Origin: Bacteroidales bacterium
Lineage (GTDB): Bacteria > Bacteroidota > Bacteroidia > Bacteroidales > UBA932
Assembly: GCA_015060245.1 (NCBI GenBank)
Contig: SUYU01000002.1
Location: 1-64,000, forward strand
Direction: 5' to 3'
Length of the DNA stretch: 64,000 nucleotides
This document shows positions 34,979-44,896 of the stretch, piece after piece. The translations under genes were made by a program, and so were the position numbers. The notes under the pieces are model-generated. The model was not told where the DNA came from. It saw only the letters and a program-made list of their open reading frames with translations, and ran no database searches. Position 1 is the first letter of the stretch, and each line of letters begins with the position of its first letter.

Positions 34979-35926
34979 CTACATAAAGGCCATATGCTCC
35001 TCCTTGTATCTTTTGGGCGAGACACCGGTGTGCTTCTTGAAAAATTTTCCAAAAGATGACTGGTCTGAAAAATTGAGCGTTTCAGCAACCTGCTGAACGC
35101 TGTTTTCGGGTTTGCGGAGCATGACTTTGGCTCTTGTTACGATATATCTGGCAATCCAGTTGTTTGCTGTTTTGCCGGATATTTCTTTTAGTATGAGCGA
35201 CAGGTACTGTACGCTTATGCACAATTTGTCGGCATAAAAAGAGGGATTGTGCTCCTTCTCCCCATACCGTACAAGCAACTCTATGAATTTCTTTATATAG
35301 GTCTCCTTGATTGATGATTTTGCAGCGGCAGGCAGGGAGGTATCGCCCTGATTGATGTTTCTGAAGAAAATGTTGGCGAACTCCATAAGCAGGTTGAATA
35401 TGGAGTTACGGACTATCTCTCTTCTCAAAAGGTGTCCGGTGCAATTTATATAGTTCTCAATTCGGGTATAACACTCATTCAAGGTTCTGATGTCGCTCTG
35501 CTCAAGTTTTGTTACGGGAGTGTGCTCCCTGTTGATCAATTGCGATATCGATATGGGACTTTTGTTTAATTCTGCAGTGAGCAGGAACTCCCTGGAGCAG
35601 ATGAGAATGTAGGCTTCAATATATGGAGAGCATTCAAATTCTGTAATTGTAGACAGAGGTATGAAACTGAAAATGTGGTGTTTTGGAATCACGCTCTTCC
35701 TGTAATTTACTGTGGCCGATATCTCTCCCTTGAGTATGAAGATGTTGTATAGTACATTTTCCAGGGATCGGGTCATGAACATATCTTCTGTGACGTCGTT
35801 GAAGATATTGACATTATTGTGTGATATTCGTGTGAAAACTACGCTCTGGTCCAAGATTGCCCCACCCATTGCACGGTGGAACTCTTTAATGGAGAAGAGC
35901 CTGTCGTGAGAGTTGTTCATCTGCAT
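34979..35926 (-). CDS. AraC-family transcriptional regulator
   Basis: A 315-residue regulator from Met 35926 (MQMNNSHDRLF) or Met 35920; the open frame runs 40 codons further but over A/T-rich sequence. The N-terminal part is a cupin-like sensor. The C-terminal 100 residues are the double helix-turn-helix: SVQYLSLILKEISG, AETLNFSDQSSFGKFFK and GVSPKRYKEE. It is transcribed away from a TetR-RND operon and may control it or itself through three phased repeats between them. Confidence 0.9.
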   Translation of the reverse strand: MQMNNSHDRLFSIKEFHRAMGGAILDQSVVFTRISHNNVNIFNDVTEDMFMTRSLENVLYNIFILKGEISATVNYRKSVIPKHHIFSFIPLSTITEFECSPYIEAYILICSREFLLTAELNKSPISISQLINREHTPVTKLEQSDIRTLNECYTRIENYINCTGHLLRREIVRNSIFNLLMEFANIFFRNINQGDTSLPAAAKSSIKETYIKKFIELLVRYGEKEHNPSFYADKLCISVQYLSLILKEISGKTANNWIARYIVTRAKVMLRKPENSVQQVAETLNFSDQSSFGKFFKKHTGVSPKRYKEEHMAFM

Positions 35927-36010
35927 TTCAATTTTTTTTGCAAGATATACAATTTTAGTACCATAATATATAGTTGTGGAATAAAAATATCTGGAGAAAA
36001 TGCCAGAACT

Positions 36011-36062
36011 TATGTTTTGAAATGATAATGTATAGTTTTGAACCAAAAATATACTTTTTGAA
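36011..36062. repeat. Three phased direct repeats between divergent araC and tetR genes
   Basis: TATGTTTTGAA (36011-36021), TATAGTTTTGAA (36031-36042) and TATACTTTTTGAA (36050-36062) end 21 and 20 bases apart, two helical turns. Direct repeats spaced this way fit the sites bound by AraC-family dimers. The tetR ATG is at 36135, so the repeats lie 70-120 bases upstream. Confidence 0.55.
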
Positions 36063-36134
36063 GCGAATGAGTTTTCTGTATATTATATCAATTTTGCAGC
36101 CTAAAATCGAAAATAGGCTTTTAACGGTAGAATT

Positions 36135-36728
36135 ATGAGGAAAGAACATATTCTGGAGTTTGTATACAATGAGTTTGCGGCATGCGGATTCAAGCGCGTG
36201 AGTGTTGATGATCTTGCGGCCAAGATGCGCATCTCAAAAAAGACACTCTATGAAATGTTCTCAAATAAAGAAAAACTGTTTTTAGAGGCCATAAAACAGA
36301 AAAGTGGCAAAATTGTTGTGGCAACTTCGCAGATCTCAGAGGAGTGTGAAAATGTGCTTGAAATCATAATAAGATGTTCAATGCATCTGTTTGATGTTGT
36401 AAGCGGTGTGTCAAAACAGTTTGAGCAGGATGTGATGCACTGTGCCCAGGCTTCGGAGGCTCTTGAACAAATTAAGGAGAGCCTGCTGGAGAGCGGTAAG
36501 AGGCGTTTTGACCAGGGAAAACTTGAAGGCTACCTGATGCAGGATGCAGATTTCGAGATAGTGGGAAGATTGCTCAATCACCAGGTTATAAAGATGATAG
36601 AGCAAAAGAGCGAAAAATATACGCCGGCCCAGATTTGTTTCAACAGCCTTGTGATAATTTTGAGGGGTGTATGTACAGACAAAGGCAGGGGAGAACTGGA
36701 CAGGATACAGGAGATGTATCTATTTTAA
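36135..36728 (+). CDS. TetR-family transcriptional regulator
   Basis: A 197-residue repressor-like protein. The N-terminal helix-turn-helix is clear: FAACGFKRVSVDDLAAKMRISKKTLYEMF followed by NKEKLFLEAI (text split at 20 residues: ACGFKRVSVDDLAAKM, ISKKTLYEMFSNKEKL). The ligand domain is unrelated to well-known members. It lies 53 bases before a TolC-adaptor-RND set and probably represses it in response to an exported compound. Confidence 0.9.
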   Translation: MRKEHILEFVYNEFAACGFKRVSVDDLAAKMRISKKTLYEMFSNKEKLFLEAIKQKSGKIVVATSQISEECENVLEIIIRCSMHLFDVVSGVSKQFEQDVMHCAQASEALEQIKESLLESGKRRFDQGKLEGYLMQDADFEIVGRLLNHQVIKMIEQKSEKYTPAQICFNSLVIILRGVCTDKGRGELDRIQEMYLF

Positions 36729-36781
36729 ATTTTAAAGACAATAACAATTTTACGGATATAAAATAATTTAACAGATATAAA

Positions 36782-38107
36782 ATGAAGAAAGGATTAAAAA
36801 CTATTGTAGCCATTGTATCCTTGGTAGCGTTGGGAATTCCGTCGTTTGCACAGGATACCTTGAAACTTACACTCCAGGATGCGTTGGAGATTGCCTTGAG
36901 CGAGAACCTTACAGTAAAGGTTGCCGACATGGATATCAAGAGGACTGAGTATGCCAAGAAGGGAACTTATGCCTCGTTGTTCCCTCAGATAGATTTCAGT
37001 TTCAACTATCAGGGCGCCATCAAAAAACAGACAATGTTCATGGGTGACCAGTCATTCCAGATTGGAAGGGACCACACTTGGAGCACCGGTTTCAGCCTTG
37101 GAATGCCGCTTGTATCGGTTCCGCTATGGAAGAGCCTCAAGATAACAGGCATGGATGTGGAACTCTCAATAGAGAAGGCCAGGGCTTCAAGACAGGATCT
37201 TGTAGACCAGGTAAAACAGACTTACTATGCTGCATTGCTTGCAAACGACTCTTATGAGGTGTACAAAGAGAATTACGAGAACACTCTGGAGGATCTTGAG
37301 GATGTGCAGAAAAAGTATGAGAACGGCAAGGCTGCCAAATTTGACCTTATCAGGGCAGAGGTGAATGTGCAGAATGCCATTCCGGCAATGTATGATGCCC
37401 AGAATAGTGTAACCCTTTGTTTGTGGAAGTTGAAGGCGCTTATGGGCGTTGATCTTGATCTCAACATTGCATGCGTGGGCAATTTGTCAGATTATAAGAG
37501 TGAGTTGGTAGATGCAGATATGCACTCTTCTGTTGATTTGGGAGGCAACAGCACATTGAAGCAGTTGGATATCCAGCGCGAGATGCTGCAGAAGAGCCAT
37601 GAAATAAATATTGCAAAATATTATCCGTCGTTGAACCTCTCTGTAAACTACCAGTGGTTGGCAATGGAGAACAATTTGAAATTCAGCAACTATATGTGGA
37701 ATCCTTACTCAACTGCGGCAATCTCATTGGCTATTCCAATCTTTTCCGGCGGACAGAGATTTCACGCTATCAAACAGACCAAAGTGCAGAAGCAGCAACT
37801 TGATCTTCAGATTGAGAATGCGCAACGTGAACTTGAGGTTGGTGTAAGAAGCGCGTTGAGTTCAATGCAGACATGCAAGGAGCAGCACATTGCGGCCGCA
37901 AAATCTATAGAGGGTGCTGAGGCCGGATATGAGATCGCACAGAAGAGATACGATATAGGTAGCGGTACACTTTTGGAACTTAATGATGCCCAATTGGCAT
38001 TGTTGCAGGCAAGGCTGAATGTGAACCATTCAATCTACAATTACCTTGTGGCAAAATCTTCATTGGACAAACTGTTGGGTGTAGATGCACCTGCTGTCAA
38101 CAAATAA
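36782..38107 (+). CDS. TolC-family outer-membrane efflux protein
   Basis: A 441-residue outer-membrane factor with signal peptide (residues 1-23, cleaved after SFAQ) and two OEP repeats: LQDALEIALSENLTVKVADM, and later YEIAQKRYDIGSGTLLELND near residue 390, both conserved in TolC proteins. It makes the outer-membrane channel of a tripartite pump with the adaptor and permease that follow 22 and 1115 bases downstream. Confidence 0.93.
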   Translation: MKKGLKTIVAIVSLVALGIPSFAQDTLKLTLQDALEIALSENLTVKVADMDIKRTEYAKKGTYASLFPQIDFSFNYQGAIKKQTMFMGDQSFQIGRDHTWSTGFSLGMPLVSVPLWKSLKITGMDVELSIEKARASRQDLVDQVKQTYYAALLANDSYEVYKENYENTLEDLEDVQKKYENGKAAKFDLIRAEVNVQNAIPAMYDAQNSVTLCLWKLKALMGVDLDLNIACVGNLSDYKSELVDADMHSSVDLGGNSTLKQLDIQREMLQKSHEINIAKYYPSLNLSVNYQWLAMENNLKFSNYMWNPYSTAAISLAIPIFSGGQRFHAIKQTKVQKQQLDLQIENAQRELEVGVRSALSSMQTCKEQHIAAAKSIEGAEAGYEIAQKRYDIGSGTLLELNDAQLALLQARLNVNHSIYNYLVAKSSLDKLLGVDAPAVNK

Positions 38108-38129
38108 GTAAAAACAAAAAAAATAGATA

Positions 38130-39167
38130 ATGGATATGAAAAAAACTAATTTCTTCAAAGTGCTGCTCGCGGCTGCAATCTTTACCTCTGCGGCGGCATG
38201 TAACAACAATGGTGCAAGCGAAGAGGCAGCAGTGGCAGAAAAAGAGCCTGCAGTAAAAGTTAAGGTTAAACAATGTTTTGACAGGGAGGTAGAGCAGATT
38301 GAGGTCTTCACTGCTACAGTTGAGCCTAATGTAAAGAATAATATTGCTCCACAGCAGCCAAACCGTATTGCTGCAATTTATGTAGAGGTTGGTGACCAGG
38401 TACGCAAGGGCCAGGTTCTTGCAAAGATGGATGCAATAAGCCTTGAGCAGGTGAAGTTGAAGATGAACAATGATTCGTTGGAGTTTGAAAGAATTACAAA
38501 GTTGTATGAGGTAGGTGGCGTGTCAAAGAGTAATTGGGATGCCATGAAACTTGCTTACAACATCTCAAGGGCACAATTCAAGAACCTTATGGAGAATACA
38601 TCGCTTATAAGCCCTATTGATGGCGTGGTAACTGCAAGAAACTATGATCAGGGTGATATGTACAGCGGTGCAATGCCTCTATTTGTAGTGGAGCAGATCC
38701 GTCCTGTGAAATTGATTGTAAATGTTTCGGAGAAGTTGTTTACAAGCATAAAGAAGGGTATGGAGGTAGATGTCAAACTTGATGTTTACGGAGATGAGGT
38801 CTTCAAGGGCAAGGTATCCTTGGTTTATCCTACAATCAATGCACAGACAAGAACATTCCCTGTGGAGATAAAGATTGACAATGCAAACGGCCGAGTGCGT
38901 CCGGGCATGTTCGCAAGAGCAACATTCGCTTATGGTACAGCAAACCACATGGTAGTTCCTGATATGGCAATTATAAAACTTACAGGTGCCGGCGACAGGT
39001 TCGTATATGTTGTTGAGGATGGCAAGGTTGTATTCAAGAAAGTTGAACTTGGAAGAAGGTTGGATACAGAGTATGAGATTGTAAGCGGTCTGAATTCGGG
39101 AGACAATGTAGTTGTTGAGGGACACGCCCGTTTGACTAACGGTGCTACTGTTGAGGTTATCCAGTAA
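38130..39167 (+). CDS. RND efflux periplasmic adaptor (HlyD/MFP family)
   Basis: A 345-residue lipoprotein adaptor (Cys24 in SAAACNN) with barrel-sandwich halves PNRIAAIYVEVGDQVRKGQV and NTSLISPIDGVVTARNYDQG, separated by a short helical hairpin of only about 50 residues, then beta-barrel and membrane-proximal domains. It joins the TolC-like channel and the RND permease. Met 38136 is an alternative start. Confidence 0.94.
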   Translation: MDMKKTNFFKVLLAAAIFTSAAACNNNGASEEAAVAEKEPAVKVKVKQCFDREVEQIEVFTATVEPNVKNNIAPQQPNRIAAIYVEVGDQVRKGQVLAKMDAISLEQVKLKMNNDSLEFERITKLYEVGGVSKSNWDAMKLAYNISRAQFKNLMENTSLISPIDGVVTARNYDQGDMYSGAMPLFVVEQIRPVKLIVNVSEKLFTSIKKGMEVDVKLDVYGDEVFKGKVSLVYPTINAQTRTFPVEIKIDNANGRVRPGMFARATFAYGTANHMVVPDMAIIKLTGAGDRFVYVVEDGKVVFKKVELGRRLDTEYEIVSGLNSGDNVVVEGHARLTNGATVEVIQ

Positions 39168-39222
39168 TTGATTGTTTCAGTCAGTAAAAATCATATCAAG
39201 TAGAACATTAATATAAAGAAAA

Positions 39223-42200
39223 ATGAGTTTATATGAATCAGCAGTGAAAAAGCCCATTACTACTGCCCTTATCTTTGTGGCAGTGGCGATATTCGGTATT
39301 TTTTCACTTATAAATATTCCAATAGACCTTATACCTGAGATTGAGACCAACTCAATTATGGTCATGACCAGTTATGCTGGTGCCAGTGCTTCAGATATAG
39401 AGAACAACGTTACCAAGCCGTTGGAGAATGTGCTTAACAGTTGTGAGGATTTGAAGCATATTACATCACAATCAAAAGAGAATATCTCCATCATTACGCT
39501 GGAGTTTGAATTTGGTATAGACATTGACGTTGCAACCAATGATGTGCGTGACAAACTCGACATGGTAGAGTCGGCACTTCCTGATGATGTGGGAAATCCA
39601 ATCATCTTCAAATTCGGTGCGGATGATATTCCTATCATCATGCTCTCTGTAACTGCAGAGGAGAGTACTCCTGGTCTTTACAAGATTTTGGACGACAAGG
39701 TTGCCAATCCGTTGGCACGTGTAAAGGGCGTTGGTGCGGTATCCGTTGCAGGTGCGGCAAAACGTGAACTTAAAGTCTATTGTGACCCTCACAAACTTGA
39801 GGCATACAACCTTTCAATTGAGCAGATCTCCCAAATTATTGGAATGGAGAACAGAAATATTCCGGGAGGTAATATTGATGTAGGATCCAACACATACGCT
39901 TTGCGTGTGCAGAAAGAGTTTACAGATGCATCAGAGATGCTAAACCTTGTAGTGGGCCATTACAATGGAAGTACAATATATTTGAAGGATGTTGCACGTG
40001 TTGAGGATGGACTTGAGGAGAGGGCTCAGGAGACATACAGTAACCTCAAGAAGGGTGGAATGATCATTATTCAGAAACAGGCAGGCTCGAACTCTGTTGA
40101 GATTTCAGAGAAAGTCAAGGCCAAATTGCCGGAGATCCAGGCCTCACTCCCTTCAGATGTGAAGTTGGGTGTAATTGTTGATACTTCAGACAACATCATA
40201 CGTACAATGAACTCCTTGAAGGAGACTATTGCAATTACCTTCATCCTCGTTGTATTTGTGGTATATGCATTCTTGGGCCGATGGAGAGCGACATTTATTA
40301 TTGCCCTTACCATTCCTATCTCATTGTTGGCATCATTGATGTACCTTTTTGCAACAGGAAGTTCGCTTAATATCATCTCAATGAGTTCATTGTCAATAGC
40401 CATAGGTATGGTGGTGGATGATGCCATTGTGGTACTTGAGAACATTACAACACACATTGAGCGCGGTAGCCGTCCAAAACAGGCTGCTATACATGCAACA
40501 AATGAGGTGGCAATTTCAGTAGTGGCATCAACCCTTACAATGCTGGCCGTATTTATGCCAATGACAATGATCAGCGGCTTGAGCGGTGTATTGTTCCGTC
40601 AGTTGGGTTGGATTGTAAGTATCATTATGATTGTATCAACAATTGCCGCATTGTCACTTATCCCTATGCTTTGTTCACAATTGTTGCGTCTCAACCCTAC
40701 AATGGGCAAATTCCAGAAGTTGTTCTTTGCTCCTATAAACAGAGGTCTTGATGCTTTGGACAGAGGTTATGGCAAGATGTTGGCATGGGCCGTACACCAC
40801 AGAAAAACTGTGATATTGTTGGGTCTGGGCATATTCTTTGGCGCAATCTTCATTTTGGGTCCGAGGATGAAGACAGAGTTCTTCCCTGCACAGGATAATG
40901 CCCGTATATCAATTTCCGTAAAACTTCCTATCGGTACACGTCAGGACATTACAAGGGACCTTGCACTTGAGTTGGCAGAAAAATTCATGAAGAAGTACCC
41001 TGAAATTACCAGATGTAACGTAACCGAGGGTGCTGCCGACACCGACAACACATTTGCATCAATGGGTTCAAACGGTACCCATATCATGTCATTCAACATT
41101 GCCCTTACAGATATGGAGGAGCGTGAGAGAGGATTGCTGGAGATATGTGACATGATGCGTGCAGACCTTGCAGAGTATCCTATCATCAGGACATTCCAGG
41201 TTACAGCCGGCGGACAGAGCGGCGGTATGGGAGGACAGTCTACTGTAGATGTTGAGATTTACGGATATGACTTTGCCGCTACCGACAAGGTTGCCAATGA
41301 CCTTACAAGAATCATGAAATCATACGAGGGCATCAATGAGGTTGTAGTGAGCAGGGATGAGTATACTCCGGAGTATCAGGTTGATTTTGACAGGGAGAAA
41401 TTGGCTATCAATGGCCTTAACACTTCAACTGCGGCACAGTTCCTCAGAAATAGAATCAACGGTGCATTGGCATCCTACTATAGAGAGGACGGTGAGGAGT
41501 ATGACATTACTGTAAGATATGCTCCAGAGTACCGTCAGTCTGTTGAGGATATTGAGAATATCCTTGTATACAACAGCGTGGGCAAGGGAATCAGAATCCG
41601 TGACCTTGGTGAGGTAAAGGAGATTCTGACTCCTCCTACAATTGAGCGTAAAGACCGTGAGAGACTCGTTACTGTAAAGGTGGTTTGTCCTAAAGACAAG
41701 GCATTGAGTGAGGTGGTTGCCCTTGTGAACAAGGAGATGAAGGCAATGGAGATCCCTTCTGACATAGCATGGCAGTTGGGTGGTACCTATGAAGACCAGC
41801 AGGAGTCATTCGGCGACTTGATTACTTTGATGGTGCTTGTTGTTATATTGGTATTCATCGTGATGGCTGCACAGTTTGAGTCACTCACATATCCGTTTGT
41901 AATCATGTTCTCAATTCCGTTTGCACTTGTGGGTGTATTGATGGGTCTTGTATTTACCGGAACCCCTATGGGTATCATGGCAATGGTCGGTCTGTTGATG
42001 TTGTTGGGTATTGTGGTTAAGAACGGTATCGTGCTTATTGACTATACAATCCTTTGCCGTGAGAGGGGAATGGGTATTCTGCTCTCTGTGGTTACTGCTG
42101 GAAAATCACGTTTGAGACCGGTGCTTATGACAACACTTACAACTGTGTTGGGTATGGTTCCTATGGCAATCGGAACCGGTACAGGTTCTGAGATGTGGAG

Positions 42201-42342
42201 AAGTATGGGTCTTACAGTAGCATGGGGTCTTGCAGTCTCTACATTGATTACACTTGTAATTGTTCCAACACTATATGCTGTATTTGCAGGTAACGGTGTC
42301 AAGAACAACCGTAAGAAATTGGCAAAGAGATTTGCAGTATAA
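39223..42342 (+). CDS. RND family efflux permease (HAE1-like)
   Basis: A 1039-residue proton-driven transporter of full length. The N terminus ESAVKKPITTALIFVAVAIF, the first half with TM4 motif GMVVDDAIVVLENI containing the paired Asp residues of the proton relay, and a second half with duplicated topology are intact. Periplasmic loops carry the porter domains. The exported substrate is not predictable; multidrug or lipid efflux are possibilities. Confidence 0.95.
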   Translation: MSLYESAVKKPITTALIFVAVAIFGIFSLINIPIDLIPEIETNSIMVMTSYAGASASDIENNVTKPLENVLNSCEDLKHITSQSKENISIITLEFEFGIDIDVATNDVRDKLDMVESALPDDVGNPIIFKFGADDIPIIMLSVTAEESTPGLYKILDDKVANPLARVKGVGAVSVAGAAKRELKVYCDPHKLEAYNLSIEQISQIIGMENRNIPGGNIDVGSNTYALRVQKEFTDASEMLNLVVGHYNGSTIYLKDVARVEDGLEERAQETYSNLKKGGMIIIQKQAGSNSVEISEKVKAKLPEIQASLPSDVKLGVIVDTSDNIIRTMNSLKETIAITFILVVFVVYAFLGRWRATFIIALTIPISLLASLMYLFATGSSLNIISMSSLSIAIGMVVDDAIVVLENITTHIERGSRPKQAAIHATNEVAISVVASTLTMLAVFMPMTMISGLSGVLFRQLGWIVSIIMIVSTIAALSLIPMLCSQLLRLNPTMGKFQKLFFAPINRGLDALDRGYGKMLAWAVHHRKTVILLGLGIFFGAIFILGPRMKTEFFPAQDNARISISVKLPIGTRQDITRDLALELAEKFMKKYPEITRCNVTEGAADTDNTFASMGSNGTHIMSFNIALTDMEERERGLLEICDMMRADLAEYPIIRTFQVTAGGQSGGMGGQSTVDVEIYGYDFAATDKVANDLTRIMKSYEGINEVVVSRDEYTPEYQVDFDREKLAINGLNTSTAAQFLRNRINGALASYYREDGEEYDITVRYAPEYRQSVEDIENILVYNSVGKGIRIRDLGEVKEILTPPTIERKDRERLVTVKVVCPKDKALSEVVALVNKEMKAMEIPSDIAWQLGGTYEDQQESFGDLITLMVLVVILVFIVMAAQFESLTYPFVIMFSIPFALVGVLMGLVFTGTPMGIMAMVGLLMLLGIVVKNGIVLIDYTILCRERGMGILLSVVTAGKSRLRPVLMTTLTTVLGMVPMAIGTGTGSEMWRSMGLTVAWGLAVSTLITLVIVPTLYAVFAGNGVKNNRKKLAKRFAV

Positions 42343-42359
42343 TTAACAGGTAATATATT

Positions 42360-42383
42360 GCAGCCTGCTTGAGGGCAGGCTGC
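42360..42383 (+). terminator. Hairpin between RND permease and PII-like gene
   Basis: GCAGCCTGC and GCAGGCTGC form a 9-bp G/C-rich stem with a 6-base loop, followed by an A/T-rich stretch without a clear T run. It could lower expression of the following small gene or protect the upstream message. Confidence 0.6.
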
Positions 42384-42403
42384 ATAAAATATAATTAAGT
42401 ATT

Positions 42404-42694
42404 ATGAAAGCAGTATTTATATCATATAACCAGGCATACCATGAGGAGATAATAGAGATTATGCGCAACTGTGGTCTCAAAGGGTATACTTATTGGGATG
42501 TAACCAAGGGCAGAGGTTCATTTACAGGTGAGCCGCATCTTGGTGACCATGCATGGCCAACTCTCAACGGCTCGATGCTTATAATGGCCCAGGACAATCT
42601 TGTGCCTGAGTTCAAGGAGAGATTGAAGAATTTGGATTCAGTATCTGAAGCAATGGGCTTGAGATGCTTTACCTGGACAATTGATGAGGATTAA
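42404..42694 (+). CDS. PII-like transporter-associated protein (PG0541 family)
   Basis: A 96-residue protein of a Bacteroidales family usually found beside RND pumps. It reads like a small ferredoxin-fold PII-like regulator: MKAVFISYNQAYHEEIIEIM, then TKGRGSFTGEPHLGDHAW where a PII T-loop would be, then PEFKERLKNLDSVSEAMGL. A role as a small-molecule sensor or pump partner is inference. It is last in the TetR-TolC-adaptor-RND set, behind a hairpin. Its stop shares TTAA with the convergent glycosyltransferase stop. Confidence 0.75.
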   Translation: MKAVFISYNQAYHEEIIEIMRNCGLKGYTYWDVTKGRGSFTGEPHLGDHAWPTLNGSMLIMAQDNLVPEFKERLKNLDSVSEAMGLRCFTWTIDED

Positions 42695-43779
42695 CCTCTA
42701 TACTTTAGTTGTGAAAACCTCTTGCTTCCTGTAAAGAATTTGAGGATTATGCTCTTGTCATATGCTCCGGCAAGATTCTTTGAAGAGGCATTGGTATAAC
42801 TTATAAGGCGCGGCGATATTTTGGCTGCGCCTTTCATTTTTCTGTAGTCGGAATGGGCATTCATTACAGCCTTGAAAAATTGCCATTTGCCCTGTATCAA
42901 ATATACGGCTGCAGAGATGCCGTCGATACACATTCTTTTGAAAATGAAGAAGTTCCTTTTTATGAGTGCGGCGGTGTCATCCTCCCTGAATGGAAGGTTC
43001 TTGTAGAGCATGAGCAGGTTGTTGCGGTAATTGAGATAGAGTTTTCTTGGAGAGTTGTTCGGCAAAGTGCCTCCTCCAACATGGTAGACAGTACTCTGCG
43101 GAACCACCCATACCTCATGCCCAAGCAGTTTGGCCCTCCAGCAGAAATCAATCTCCTCCATGTGTGCGAAGAATGACTCATCAAGGCCTCCGACCTCCCT
43201 CCAGACGCTGCTCTTTACCACCATGCAGGCTCCGGTTGCCCAGAAAATCTCCATGGGTGTATCATATTGGCCTGAATCCTCCTCTACATTTGAGAGGATG
43301 CGGCCTCTGCAGAATGGAAAGCCGTAGCAGTCAATGAATCCTCCGCAGGCACCGGCGTATTCAAAAAATTGTTTATGGCCGGAACTGTCGGGAAGAGAGA
43401 GAATCTCCTCGTAACGTGCTTCTGAAAGCACTTTTGGCATGCAGATATCTGCTCCCGGGTTATTCTCCATAAAATCTATGATGGAGTCGAGCCAGCCTCC
43501 GCTTACCCGTATATCTGAATTTATGAGGACAAAATACTCCGCTTCAATCCGGGCCAATGCCCTGTTGTAACCGCCTGTAAAGCCATAGTTCCGGTCAAAC
43601 TCAATAACCTGAACAGAAGGGTAGTTCTCCTTCAGCATGGCAACTGAACCGTCGGTAGAACCATTGTCGGCAACAATTACGCTGCCTGTTGAGGCTGGCG
43701 TATGCTCCAAAAGTATTGGAAGATATTTCTTCAGGAAACTGATTCCGTTCCAGTTAAGTATTACAACGGCGGCTTTCAT
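42691..43779 (-). CDS. Family 2 glycosyltransferase (rhamnosyltransferase-like)
   Basis: A 362-residue GT-A fold enzyme from Met 43779 (MKAAVVILNWNG). The nucleotide-sugar site is visible in VILNWNG, VIVADNGSTDGS and LINSDIRV, and ESFFAHMEEIDFCWRAKLLG is typical of WbbL-like rhamnosyltransferases. It likely adds a sugar to a cell-surface glycan. The gene follows the LpxL-like gene by 26 bases, so both may act on the outer leaflet of the envelope. Confidence 0.88.
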   Translation of the reverse strand: MKAAVVILNWNGISFLKKYLPILLEHTPASTGSVIVADNGSTDGSVAMLKENYPSVQVIEFDRNYGFTGGYNRALARIEAEYFVLINSDIRVSGGWLDSIIDFMENNPGADICMPKVLSEARYEEILSLPDSSGHKQFFEYAGACGGFIDCYGFPFCRGRILSNVEEDSGQYDTPMEIFWATGACMVVKSSVWREVGGLDESFFAHMEEIDFCWRAKLLGHEVWVVPQSTVYHVGGGTLPNNSPRKLYLNYRNNLLMLYKNLPFREDDTAALIKRNFFIFKRMCIDGISAAVYLIQGKWQFFKAVMNAHSDYRKMKGAAKISPRLISYTNASSKNLAGAYDKSIILKFFTGSKRFSQLKYRG

Positions 43780-43805
43780 CATATATTTTTCTGAACTTGT
43801 GTAAA

Positions 43806-44753
43806 TCAATTGTGCACTCCGGTCAGGGCGGCATACTCCTGCTCCTCTTCAGGTGTGAGGTCGCGTTTCCACCGCTTGTGGCTCCAGAGCCAGTTGTATG
43901 GGTTTGAGGCAATGTCCTTTTCAAGCAATCTTGCGTACTCTCTGGTCACAAACCTTGCTGGCTCCTCTCCGGCAGCCTCTGTTATCAGTGTGAATGTCAT
44001 CTCATACCGTCCACGCTTCAGGCGCTCCATATCGAGGTATACCACGGGCAGATTGAGCCTTACGGCAAGATCCTCCGCTCCGGTGAACATCAGGGTCTTC
44101 TGGTTGAGGAAACGGGCAACGGTACGTACAACTGTTGGCGACTGGTCCGCTATGAAAACGTATATGCTCTTCTCCTTCTCGCGAACTGCATCGCGGAGAA
44201 TCGATTTTGATGAAACTATATGCCCCTTGTTTTCAAATTTGCTGTATTCATGCATGCGTATCTTCTCAAAGATGAAGTTTGAAACGGCACTGTTGGCCTT
44301 TTTGTATCCAAGCATGATGCGGTTGTTTGCAAAACTGTCGGGACGACGATTCTGCTTCTCCCCGCAAAAGGCCCCTATGAGTTCCCAATTGCCCCGATGC
44401 CCCAACATTACAATCACCTTGTTGTGCCTTGCGCAGATATCATCAAGCAGTTGAGGGTTCTTTACGGTAACCATTCTGCACAATGCCTTGGGCGAAGCAC
44501 TTATTGCCCAGATGCTCTCCATGAAGATGTCGCACATGTATGTGTAGTACTCCTTGACCGTTTTTGAGAGTTCGCCATATTTCATCTGGGGAAAACTGCG
44601 GGCCATATTTGTACAGATGGTGGATGTGCGGTATTTGAATACCCTCCTGAGCAGGAAGGCAAAGATATCGGACAAAAAATAGAACAACCGTAGAGGCAGC
44701 AGTGAGAGCAGAACAAGAAGCCACCACAACAGATATGAAACCATTTTTGCCAT
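43806..44753 (-). CDS. LpxL/HtrB-like lysophospholipid or lipid A acyltransferase
   Basis: A 315-residue inner-membrane protein with an N-terminal hydrophobic anchor and the acyltransferase motif HRGNWE (H-X4-E) in VMLGHRGNWELIGAF near residue 118. LpxL-type enzymes add secondary acyl chains to lipid A. Bacteroides lipid A is usually penta-acylated, so one secondary acyltransferase would fit. Alternative start Met 44744. It is followed by the glycosyltransferase. Confidence 0.85.
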   Translation of the reverse strand: MAKMVSYLLWWLLVLLSLLPLRLFYFLSDIFAFLLRRVFKYRTSTICTNMARSFPQMKYGELSKTVKEYYTYMCDIFMESIWAISASPKALCRMVTVKNPQLLDDICARHNKVIVMLGHRGNWELIGAFCGEKQNRRPDSFANNRIMLGYKKANSAVSNFIFEKIRMHEYSKFENKGHIVSSKSILRDAVREKEKSIYVFIADQSPTVVRTVARFLNQKTLMFTGAEDLAVRLNLPVVYLDMERLKRGRYEMTFTLITEAAGEEPARFVTREYARLLEKDIASNPYNWLWSHKRWKRDLTPEEEQEYAALTGVHN

Positions 44754-44791
44754 AATCAGATTAAATATTAGGGCACAAAGGTATTTATTTT

Positions 44792-44821
44792 TTTGTAAAC
44801 TCTCTCTTTTTTATATCTTTG
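44792..44821 (+). promoter_or_regulatory. Bacteroidota-type promoter of the POT transporter gene
   Basis: TTTG (44792-44795), 18 bases, then TATCTTTG (44814-44821). The start near 44827 leaves a leader of about 70 nt. Confidence 0.7.
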
Positions 44822-44896
44822 TTCGATTTTGTATTGCTTACACATTTTATACACAGAAGAAAAATCAATAATAATATTAACTAAAAATTACTGTTT

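Noticed and set aside
43810-44454. 214-residue plus-strand frame
   Set aside because: Antisense to the LpxL-like acyltransferase gene, which has a clear catalytic motif.
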